A stretch of DNA of 44,798 nt from Bacteroidaceae bacterium (lineage in GTDB: Bacteria > Bacteroidota > Bacteroidia > Bacteroidales > Bacteroidaceae): the NCBI GenBank assembly GCA_024398535.1, contig JAKSIY010000006.1:1-44798 (forward strand). Direction: 5' to 3'. Shown piece by piece: positions 1-6,480 of this stretch. Position 1 is the stretch's first letter. Each line of letters opens with the position of its first letter. The notes under the pieces were generated by a model that was not told the origin of the DNA, did not search any database, and saw only the letters and a list, made by a program, of their open reading frames with translations. A program made the position numbers and the translations under genes.

Positions 1-376
1 GTGGCAGGAAAATGCCGAAAGCAGTCGGAAAGGCGTCCACGACGCCCGTGTGCGGGGGTATTCCTTGGAGTCGTGGCAGGAAAATACCGGAAAACGTTGG
101 AAGTGCGTCCACGACTCCCATGTGCGGGGGTATTCTTTGGAGTCGTGGCAGGAAAATGCTGAAAAACGCTGGAAATGCGTCCACGACTCCCGTGTGCGGG
201 GGTATTCTTTGGAGTCGTGGAAGGAAAATGCCGAAAAACGCGGGAAAGGTTGCCACGACTCCCGTGTGCGGGGACATTTTTTGGAGTCGTGGCAGGGAAA
301 TGCCAACGTACGTGGAAGGGAAATGCCGAAAGCAGGCGGAAATGCTGACACGACGCGTATGTGCAGGGGTATTAAT
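1..376. repeat. 72-bp tandem repeat array with inverted arms
   Basis: Units begin with GTGG at 1, 73, 145, 217 and 289, an exact 72-bp period. After 23 bp the fifth unit is interrupted and a degenerate unit restarts at 312 and fades out near 376. Each full unit holds two perfectly complementary 10-bp arms: GGAGTCGTGG at 67, 139, 211 and 283, and CCACGACTCC at 109, 181 and 253 (a variant at 37). The arms can pair across either a 32-nt or a 20-nt spacer, giving two alternative hairpin registers. Because 72 is a multiple of three, reading frames stay open through the array, but I see no start signal or recognisable protein. The array runs off the left edge, so its full length is unknown. It lies just beyond the terminator of the minus-strand tRNA. 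I read it as a non-coding minisatellite or repeated RNA-hairpin element. Confidence 0.9.
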
Positions 377-378
377 GA

Positions 379-410
379 AATAGGGAATAACCAACCGGTT
401 ATTCCCTATT
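379..410 (-). terminator. Intrinsic terminator-like hairpin after tRNA-Met
   Basis: A perfect 14-bp stem (AATAGGGAATAACC at 379-392, its complement at 397-410) closes on a 4-nt loop. It starts 7 nt past the 3' end of the minus-strand tRNA. The uridine tract after it is poor, so termination is inferred from stem strength and position. Confidence 0.7.
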
Positions 411-417
411 GCTTTAG

Positions 418-489
418 TTGCGGAGGAAGGAATCGAACCAACGACCTTTAGGTTATGAGCCTAACGAGCTACCACTGCTCCACTCCGCG
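418..489 (-). tRNA. Initiator tRNA-Met (CAT anticodon), variant T stem
   Basis: On the minus strand this folds as a 72-nt cloverleaf without an encoded CCA. The acceptor is CGCGGAG/CTCCGCA, so C1 faces A72 unpaired, the hallmark of initiator tRNA. The D stem is GAGC/GCTC with A11:U24, another initiator feature. The anticodon arm is TTAGG-CTCATAA-CCTAA, anticodon CAT. The usual three G:C pairs here are A29:U41, G30:C40, G31:C39, so one has changed with pairing kept. The T arm is GTTGG-TTCGATT-CCTTC, where pairs 50:64 and 51:63 are U:U mismatches. The conserved TTCGA loop is present. It has its own consensus promoter and a terminator hairpin, which favours a working gene, but the damaged T stem leaves open a degenerating copy. 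Confidence 0.88.
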
Positions 490-501
490 ATTTTGATGAT
501 G

Positions 502-509
502 CAAAGGTA
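502..509 (-). promoter_or_regulatory. Bacteroidota -7 element for tRNA-Met
   Basis: The minus strand reads TACCTTTG followed by C, an exact match to TAnnTTTG(C). It ends 12 nt before the first base of the tRNA. Confidence 0.7.
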
Positions 510-570
510 CGGCTTTTTTTTAATTGTACAATTGTTTTGGAGGTTTTTATTTTCGATTACGCATTTTTTG

Positions 571-578
571 TACTTTTG
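571..578 (+). promoter_or_regulatory. -7 element for the tetR-type gene
   Basis: TACTTTTG matches TAnnTTTG. Transcription should start near 583-585. That would leave almost no leader before an ATG at 587, so the ATG at 596 is the better start. Confidence 0.65.
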
Positions 579-595
579 TGCAATAAATGATAATC

Positions 596-1186
596 ATGCA
601 GACAGAAGTTACAAGACAGGCCCTTCTAGATGCTGCCAGACGCTTGTTCGTCAGGTATGGCTTCAATGATGTTACGATGAGTGACATAGCCAAGGAGTCT
701 GGCAAGGGAAGAAGAACTCTCTATACATATTATGACAGCAAGGCTGATATTTACAAGGCTGTGATAGATGCTGAGTTGGAAAAAATCATAGTCGGTCTTG
801 AGAAGATTTCAAAGAGAAATGTCTCTCCGGAACAGAAGATTCTTGAACTTGTATTTGGACGTTTCAAGATACTTCAGGAGTCAGTATCAAATAATGGTAC
901 TCTACGATCTTTCTTTTTCAGGGATATCTGGGGCGTAGAACATTTCCGAAAGGATTTTGACCGAAAAGAGAAGCAGATTCTGATTAGCGTGATTTCTGAA
1001 GGCAAGGCAGAAGGCGTGTTTTCTGTTCAGGATGTCCGTCTGACTGCAGAGTTGTTTCAATTCTGCATGAGAGGCTTTGAGGTTCCGTACATACAAGGGC
1101 ATATTAGGAGGGGAAATTCTGACAACCTTGTGTACCGGTATGAAGCCAAGAAACTGATATGGGGTGCCCTAGGCATCAAGAATTGA
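596..1186 (+). CDS. TetR/AcrR-family transcriptional regulator
   Basis: A 196-residue protein with a typical TetR N-terminal DNA-binding region. The first helix reads TRQALLDAARRLF and the helix-turn-helix spans about residues 25-48 (DVTMSDIAKESGKGRRTLY), followed by the family's YYDSKADIY segment. The C-terminal ligand-binding half is not conserved enough to suggest an effector. I chose the ATG at 596 over 587 because the -7 element ends at 578. The fabG-like gene follows after 30 bp with no promoter of its own, so the regulator probably heads an operon with the reductase and the pseudouridine synthase. A role in controlling lipid synthesis is only a guess from that neighbour. Family assignment is secure; the target is unknown. 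Confidence 0.92.
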   Translation: MQTEVTRQALLDAARRLFVRYGFNDVTMSDIAKESGKGRRTLYTYYDSKADIYKAVIDAELEKIIVGLEKISKRNVSPEQKILELVFGRFKILQESVSNNGTLRSFFFRDIWGVEHFRKDFDRKEKQILISVISEGKAEGVFSVQDVRLTAELFQFCMRGFEVPYIQGHIRRGNSDNLVYRYEAKKLIWGALGIKN

Positions 1187-1216
1187 TTCGTTTGAATATA
1201 AATAAAAGTAATTATC

Positions 1217-1963
1217 ATGGGTCTATTGACAGGTAAGGTTGCCCTTGTGACTGGTGCAACCAGAGGTATTGGAAATGCAATTGCAAACCGTCTTGCAGAG
1301 GAGGGTGCAGATATAGCTTTTACATTTGTTTCTTCAGTTGATCGTGCCATTGTGGTAGAAGACGAATTGAAGGGCAAGGGTGTCAAGGCTAAGGGATATC
1401 AGTCAAATGCATCAGATTTTAACGGAACAGCAGAACTTGTGGCTGATGTTGTCAAGGAGTTTGGTAAGATTGACATTCTTATAAATAATGCGGGTATCAC
1501 CAAGGATGGCTTGATGATGAGAATGTCTGAGCAGCAGTGGGATGATGTCATCAATACTAATCTGAAATCTGCATATAATTTCATTCATGCCTGTGCTCCA
1601 CTGATGATGCGTCAGCGTAGTGGAAACATTCTGAACGTGTCATCGGTTGTTGGTATTCACGGTAATGCCGGTCAGTGTAATTACTCTGCATCGAAAGCAG
1701 GTATGATAGGTCTTACCAAATCAATTGCAAAAGAGCTTGGATCAAGAGGAGTCAGGGCAAACGCCATAGCTCCGGGCTTTATTATGACCGAGATGACTGC
1801 AAAACTTGATGAGAATGTCCTGAAGGAGTGGTGCAAGGGTATTCCGATGCAGAGAGGCGGTTCTGTCAAGGAGGTTGCAGATGCTGCTCTTTTCCTGGTA
1901 TCAGACATGTCTGCATATATTACCGGTCAGGTTCTCCAGATAGATGGTGGAATGAATATGTAA
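1217..1963 (+). CDS. fabG: 3-oxoacyl-[ACP] reductase (short-chain dehydrogenase)
   Basis: A 248-residue classical short-chain dehydrogenase that reduces 3-oxoacyl-ACP with NADPH in cytosolic fatty-acid elongation. The dinucleotide motif TGATRGIG is at residues 12-19, NNAG lies in the central strand, and the catalytic residues are Ser143, Tyr156 and Lys160 (YSASK), with the 13-residue Ser-Tyr spacing seen in FabG. The C-terminal YITGQVLQIDGGMNM is the standard FabG ending. Length matches the family (244-250). It sits 30 bp after the tetR-type gene and 13 bp before the pseudouridine synthase. Short-chain dehydrogenases are easy to over-assign, but the ending and the RGIG/TRGIG pattern favour FabG over a sugar or steroid dehydrogenase. 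Confidence 0.9.
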   Translation: MGLLTGKVALVTGATRGIGNAIANRLAEEGADIAFTFVSSVDRAIVVEDELKGKGVKAKGYQSNASDFNGTAELVADVVKEFGKIDILINNAGITKDGLMMRMSEQQWDDVINTNLKSAYNFIHACAPLMMRQRSGNILNVSSVVGIHGNAGQCNYSASKAGMIGLTKSIAKELGSRGVRANAIAPGFIMTEMTAKLDENVLKEWCKGIPMQRGGSVKEVADAALFLVSDMSAYITGQVLQIDGGMNM

Positions 1964-1976
1964 TCAAATAAGGTCT

Positions 1977-2690
1977 ATGAAGGTCCTTTACGAAGACAAC
2001 CATATTATTATTGTAGCCAAGAGTCCTTCTGAAATAGTTCAGGGGGACAAGACCGGAGACAAGCCGCTTTCTGAGATTGTGGCGTCTTATCTGAAGGAAA
2101 AATACAATAAACCGGGTAATGTCTTTGTCGGCGTCACTCATAGGCTGGATAGGCCTGTGAGTGGAGCTGTTGTCTTTGCAAAGACCAGTAAGGCCCTGTC
2201 AAGGCTTAACGATATGTTCAGCCATGGCGGGGTTGACAAACGATATCTGGCCATTGTCAGGAACAGGCCTTCTTCTGAGGAGGGAGAACTGGTAAACTGG
2301 TTGGTAAGAAATGAACAGAAGAACCGCTCCTTTGCTTACGCCAAAGAGGTTCCCGGCAGTAAAAGAGCCGTTCTGAGATATCGCCTGATTGCCAGTTCTG
2401 TCAATTATCATCTTCTGGAAATCAAATTGGAAACCGGACGTCATCATCAGATAAGATGCCAGCTTGCAAAGATGGGATGTCCTATAAAAGGTGACCTGAA
2501 ATATGGTGCTGAACGCTCAAATCCGGATGGGAGCATCAGCCTTCATGCCTATTGCATAAGCTTTGAGCACCCAGTGTCTCATGAAAGGATATATGTAAAG
2601 GCGCCACTTCCAAGTGACGCCTTATGGCAGAGTTTCAATGATGTCGTAGAGAAGGAACTTACTCAGGACAGTCTATCAATGTGGCCTTGA
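1977..2690 (+). CDS. RluA-family rRNA/tRNA pseudouridine synthase
   Basis: A 237-residue protein of the RluA family, which isomerises uridine to pseudouridine in structured RNA. The signature HRLDRPVSG is at residues 55-63, with the nucleophile Asp58. Later conserved segments are present: GRHHQIRCQLA and IKGDLKYGA. There is no N-terminal S4 domain, so it is the short single-domain form. The precise target uridine cannot be read from sequence. It follows fabG by 13 bp. Its last 32 bp overlap the end of the convergent cyclophilin-like gene, so each strand codes through the other's C-terminus. Confidence 0.9.
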   Translation: MKVLYEDNHIIIVAKSPSEIVQGDKTGDKPLSEIVASYLKEKYNKPGNVFVGVTHRLDRPVSGAVVFAKTSKALSRLNDMFSHGGVDKRYLAIVRNRPSSEEGELVNWLVRNEQKNRSFAYAKEVPGSKRAVLRYRLIASSVNYHLLEIKLETGRHHQIRCQLAKMGCPIKGDLKYGAERSNPDGSISLHAYCISFEHPVSHERIYVKAPLPSDALWQSFNDVVEKELTQDSLSMWP

Positions 2691-3525
2691 TGATCTTGAC
2701 ATCTGGGTCCGGACGGCTGTTGATGTCAACGTGCATCATGCTGATCTTCTCAATGACTTCAATACCTTCAATGACTTCACCGAATACGGTATAGAATCCG
2801 TCGAGATTTGCTGCGCCACCTTCTGTGGCGTATTGCTTTCTCTGGGCCTTTGAATACTTGAATTCCGGGCGTGTCTTCATGATGGCTTCTGTCTCTTTGT
2901 TCAGTTTGTCATTCAGGACACTGATCTTGTTCTTGTACCCCTTGTCACGATACTCAAGGATGTCTTTTGCATAAGGCTGGGTGAGTGAGTCCTTGACGGC
3001 CTTGAAGTATCTTTTGTTGATCTTCTTCTCACAGGCATCAAGAGTGGCATCGTTACTCTTGATACCGGTAATGATGTAGAATTGCTGGCTTGTAGAGAAG
3101 TCAAACTGCCTGAGACTGGCCTGGCCAACAGCACCTTTCTTGTGGTAGTATTTGAATGGGTTGATTTCACTCTGAATGGTGTCATTCTCTTCCTCTACGC
3201 CAAGTGCCACGCCCGGTCTTGCTCCTTTTGATTTGGGATCTCCTGCCTGAATCTTGTATCCACGTTCGATGCCGAAGAAAAGCTGGCCGTCGTAAACTCC
3301 TTTCTTTACCTGCTTTACCATGTTGTGCCTGTGAAGCGGAGTTCCTCTATATAGCTTGATGACGAAGTTTCCGGCAGTCGTTTCAAATCTGACATACTGG
3401 TCGGAATCAACGATTACTGTGTCAATGTCTTCTTCTGGAACAGATGTACTTTTCTGGGAGTTTCCGCAACCTGTTGCAAAAAGAAATGCCAATACAAGCG
3501 GCAGACCGATGATGAATCTTTTCAT
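2659..3525 (-). CDS. Cyclophilin-like lipoprotein with altered active site
   Basis: A 288-residue lipoprotein: signal peptide of about 19 residues ending in the lipobox FATGC, Cys20 as the lipidated residue. The cyclophilin fold starts near residue 45 (VRFETTAGNFVIKLY) and continues with IQAGDP at about 92-97, QQFYIITG in the middle and YTVFGEVIEGIEVIEKI near the end. Cyclophilins are peptidyl-prolyl cis-trans isomerases; this one would act in the periplasm or on the outer-membrane inner face. Two features are odd. The catalytic FHRV motif reads FFGI (residues 83-86), losing the His-Arg pair. A lysine-rich helical insertion of roughly 75 residues lies between the FYIITG and FGEV strands. Isomerase activity is therefore doubtful and a chaperone or binding role is possible. 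Confidence 0.85.
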   Translation of the reverse strand: MKRFIIGLPLVLAFLFATGCGNSQKSTSVPEEDIDTVIVDSDQYVRFETTAGNFVIKLYRGTPLHRHNMVKQVKKGVYDGQLFFGIERGYKIQAGDPKSKGARPGVALGVEEENDTIQSEINPFKYYHKKGAVGQASLRQFDFSTSQQFYIITGIKSNDATLDACEKKINKRYFKAVKDSLTQPYAKDILEYRDKGYKNKISVLNDKLNKETEAIMKTRPEFKYSKAQRKQYATEGGAANLDGFYTVFGEVIEGIEVIEKISMMHVDINSRPDPDVKIIKATLIDCPE

Positions 3526-3553
3526 GATGTCTTTTTTCTGGTTTGTGTGAGGG

Positions 3554-3561
3554 CAAAAGTA
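3554..3561 (-). promoter_or_regulatory. -7 element for the cyclophilin-like gene
   Basis: The minus strand reads TACTTTTG followed by C, 28 nt upstream of the start codon at 3525. It is back to back with the plus-strand element at 3584. Confidence 0.65.
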
Positions 3562-3583
3562 TAAAAAAGAGAGCAGTTTTGTG

Positions 3584-3591
3584 TAATTTTG
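3584..3591 (+). promoter_or_regulatory. -7 element for the nucleotidyltransferase operon
   Basis: TAATTTTG followed by C matches TAnnTTTG, 26 nt before the ATG at 3618. It is the only clear promoter I see for the long co-directional run that follows. Confidence 0.65.
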
Positions 3592-3617
3592 CAGGAACTT
3601 AAAAAACTTGATAGACG

Positions 3618-4526
3618 ATGAAACCTACTTTGCTAGTACTGGCTGCCGGAATGGGTAGCCGTTATGGTGGCCTGAAACAGCTTGACACATTAGGCCCAAG
3701 CGGTGAGACAATAATGGATTATTCTGTCTTTGATGCTGTCAGAGGCGGTTTTGGTAAGATTGTATTTGTTATCCGCAAGGACTTTGAGGATGATTTCCGC
3801 AAGCTGGTTCTGTCAAAGTATCAGAATCTTGTCCAGACAGAGGTGGTTTTCCAGTCAATCACTGATCTTCCGGAGGGTTATACATGTCCTGAGGATAGGA
3901 CAAAGCCATGGGGCACAAATCATGCTGTCCTGATGGCAAAGGATGTTGTCAAGGAGCCTTTCTGTGTCATCAATGCCGATGATTTCTACGGCCGCGATGC
4001 TTTTGCTGTAATGGGTAAGTTCCTGTCTTCCCTTCCAGAGGGTTCAGAGAATGTTTATTCAATGGCAGGTTTCCGCGTATCAAACACTCTCAGCGAGAAT
4101 GGAAAGGTTGCACGTGGCGTCTGCAGCGTGAATGACGCCAATCTTCTCCAGACGGTTGTGGAGCGCACGGAGATCATGCGTGTTGACGGTCCTGTCTGCT
4201 ATAAGGATGAGAACGATGCTTGGGTAAGTATTCCAGACAGCACTCCGGTATCAATGAATTTCTGGGGTTTCACACCGGATTATTTCAGATATTCCGAGTC
4301 ATATTTCAAGGAGTTCCTTGATGAGAATATCTCAAAGCCTAAGGCTGAGTATTTCATACCTCTGATGGTGAACAAGCTCATCACTGAAGGAACTGCTACG
4401 GTTGAGGTGCTTGACACTACATCAAAGTGGTTTGGCGTGACCTATGCAGCAGACCGTCAGGGTGTGGTTGACAAGATTCAGTCTCTGGTTGATGCCGGAG
4501 AGTATCCTTCAAAGCTTTTTGCCTGA
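3618..4526 (+). CDS. Nucleotidyltransferase-fold protein (NTP_transferase type)
   Basis: A 302-residue protein beginning with the sugar-nucleotidyltransferase signature LAAGMGSRYGG-KQ (residues 8-21), which binds the NTP phosphates in NDP-sugar pyrophosphorylases. A metal-binding NADDFYG follows near residue 118. The family activates sugar phosphates or phosphocholine-like groups with an NTP; which sugar is used here cannot be told. There is no left-handed beta-helix domain, so it is not GlmU- or GlgC-like. It is the first gene after a consensus promoter and is followed after 9 bp by the ABC-F gene. No sugar-pathway genes are nearby. Confidence 0.8.
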   Translation: MKPTLLVLAAGMGSRYGGLKQLDTLGPSGETIMDYSVFDAVRGGFGKIVFVIRKDFEDDFRKLVLSKYQNLVQTEVVFQSITDLPEGYTCPEDRTKPWGTNHAVLMAKDVVKEPFCVINADDFYGRDAFAVMGKFLSSLPEGSENVYSMAGFRVSNTLSENGKVARGVCSVNDANLLQTVVERTEIMRVDGPVCYKDENDAWVSIPDSTPVSMNFWGFTPDYFRYSESYFKEFLDENISKPKAEYFIPLMVNKLITEGTATVEVLDTTSKWFGVTYAADRQGVVDKIQSLVDAGEYPSKLFA

Positions 4527-4535
4527 TATCAAGAA

Positions 4536-6470
4536 ATGATTTCTGTCGAGAATCTCAAGGTTGAATTCGGCGTTACTCCGCTTTTCAGTGGAGTAAGCTA
4601 CGTTGTGAATGACAAGGACAGGATTGCTCTTGTAGGAAAGAATGGAGCCGGCAAGTCAACGATGCTCAAAATCATTGCCGGTCTGCAGCAGCCTACTGAT
4701 GGAGTGGTTTCCATGCCAAAGGAGACGACCGTAGGCTATCTTCCACAGGTGATGAAACTGTCTGATTCCAGAACTGTGAGGGAGGAGGCAGAACAGGCAT
4801 TTGCTGAAATACAGAAACTGCAGGCGCGTGTACAGGATCTGAATAACCAGATGGTAGAACGAACTGATTATGATTCTGAGGAGTATCATGCGCTTATTGA
4901 CAAATTTACCCATGAGAGTGAACGCCTCCAGATGATGGGCGGTGACAATTACCAGGCCGAACTGGAGCGTACTCTTACTGGTCTTGGATTCCGCAGACAG
5001 GATTTTGACCGTCCGACCAGCGAGTTCAGCGGTGGTTGGAGAATGCGAATAGAGCTGGCCAAGATTTTGCTGCAGCATCCTGATATCCTGCTTCTTGATG
5101 AGCCTACCAATCATCTTGACATAGAAAGCATCCAGTGGCTAGAGACCTTTCTGGCGCGTAGCAGCAATGCAGTATTGCTTGTCAGCCATGACCGGGCTTT
5201 CATCAACAACGTCACGAACCGTACCATTGAGATTTCCTGCGGTCAGATATATGACTATAGGGTAAAATACAATGAGTTTGTCAAGCTTAGGGAGGAAAGA
5301 AGAGAACAGCAGCTGCGCGCATACGAAAATCAGCAGAAGGAGATTGCCGATGCCAAGGATTTCATAGAGCGTTTCCGCTATAAACCGACAAAATCTGTCC
5401 AGGTCCAGAGCAGGATCAAGGCTCTTGAGAAGATTGTTCCGATTGTAGTTGATGAGGTTGACAACAAGGTGATGCACCTGAAGTTTCCGCCTGCAATGCG
5501 CAGTGGCAACTACCCTGTGATTTGTGAGAACGTAGGCAAGTCCTATGGTGACCATTGTGTCTTCAGCGGAGTTGAGCTGACAATAAAGCGTGGTGAGAAG
5601 GTTGCATTCGTAGGAAGGAACGGTGAGGGTAAGTCCACCCTGGTCAAGTGCATCATGGGAGAGATTCCCCATGATGGTAAACTGACTGTCGGACACAATA
5701 TCCAGATTGGCTATTATGCTCAGAATCAGGCCCAGCTGCTGGATGATGAGCTGACCGTATATGACACTATCGATAACGTTGCCACAGGTCCTGTACGCAC
5801 TAGGATAAATGATATTCTAGGTGCCTTCATGTTCGGAGGCGAGGCTAACCAGAAGAAGGTCAAGGTTCTTTCCGGAGGTGAGAGAAGCCGACTGGCCATG
5901 ATAAGACTGTTGCTTACACCGGTGAACCTGCTGATTCTGGATGAGCCTACGAACCATCTGGATATGGCATCGAAGGATGTCCTGAAGGAGGCAATCCTGG
6001 CTTTTGACGGGACTGTGATTGTGGTAAGTCATGACCGTGAGTTCCTGGATGGACTTGTAACAAAGGTTTATGAGTTTGCAGACGGACACGTGAGAGAGCA
6101 TCTGGGAGGTATCTATGATTTCCTTCAGGCAAAGAATCTGGACAATCTGGCTGACATAGGAATGATGAAGGGTGCATCGGCACAGCCTCAGGTTCAGAAG
6201 ATGTCAGAAAAGCCTGTTGCGGGAAAGGATGACTATGCTGCCAGGAAGGAGCAGGAAAAGTTGAAGAGAAAACTGCAGAAAAGGGTTGATGATGCCGAGA
6301 AGGAGGTAGAACGCCTGACCGGAGAACTGCGTGAGATGGAGGAGTGGATGTCAACTCCTACAGGTGCTCAGAATGAGGCGATGTTTGAGGCATACGGAAA
6401 ACTTAAGCTGCAGCTGGAAAGGGCTGAATCCAACTGGGAGGAGGCCATGATGGAGTTGGAAAACAATTAA
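4536..6470 (+). CDS. ABC-F family ATPase (ribosome-associated type)
   Basis: A 644-residue soluble protein with two ABC ATPase domains and no membrane segments. Domain 1 has Walker A GKNGAGKST near residue 35, signature SGGWRMR and Walker B LLLDEPTNHLD. Domain 2 has GRNGEGKST, LSGGERSRLA and LLILDEPTNHLD. A charged linker of about 80 residues joins them, the ABC-F interdomain region that reaches toward the peptidyl-transferase centre. The last 90 residues form a Lys/Glu-rich coiled coil (RKEQEKLKRKLQKRVDDAEKE), as in Uup. ABC-F proteins act on translating ribosomes; some protect against antibiotics, others ease stalled translation. Uup-like housekeeping is the more likely reading. It is 9 bp after the nucleotidyltransferase gene and 10 bp before the first M13 gene. 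Confidence 0.92.
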   Translation: MISVENLKVEFGVTPLFSGVSYVVNDKDRIALVGKNGAGKSTMLKIIAGLQQPTDGVVSMPKETTVGYLPQVMKLSDSRTVREEAEQAFAEIQKLQARVQDLNNQMVERTDYDSEEYHALIDKFTHESERLQMMGGDNYQAELERTLTGLGFRRQDFDRPTSEFSGGWRMRIELAKILLQHPDILLLDEPTNHLDIESIQWLETFLARSSNAVLLVSHDRAFINNVTNRTIEISCGQIYDYRVKYNEFVKLREERREQQLRAYENQQKEIADAKDFIERFRYKPTKSVQVQSRIKALEKIVPIVVDEVDNKVMHLKFPPAMRSGNYPVICENVGKSYGDHCVFSGVELTIKRGEKVAFVGRNGEGKSTLVKCIMGEIPHDGKLTVGHNIQIGYYAQNQAQLLDDELTVYDTIDNVATGPVRTRINDILGAFMFGGEANQKKVKVLSGGERSRLAMIRLLLTPVNLLILDEPTNHLDMASKDVLKEAILAFDGTVIVVSHDREFLDGLVTKVYEFADGHVREHLGGIYDFLQAKNLDNLADIGMMKGASAQPQVQKMSEKPVAGKDDYAARKEQEKLKRKLQKRVDDAEKEVERLTGELREMEEWMSTPTGAQNEAMFEAYGKLKLQLERAESNWEEAMMELENN

Positions 6471-6480
6471 ATGTACAGAT

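Noticed and set aside
1-376. Repeat array considered as CRISPR
   Set aside because: The 72-bp units are continuous and nearly identical throughout, with no unique spacers, and no cas genes are present.
12-451. Open reading frames through the repeat array encoding 24-residue peptide repeats
   Set aside because: Two frames are open at once only because the unit is 72 bp. One of them runs into the tRNA on the other strand, and there is no promoter or start signal.
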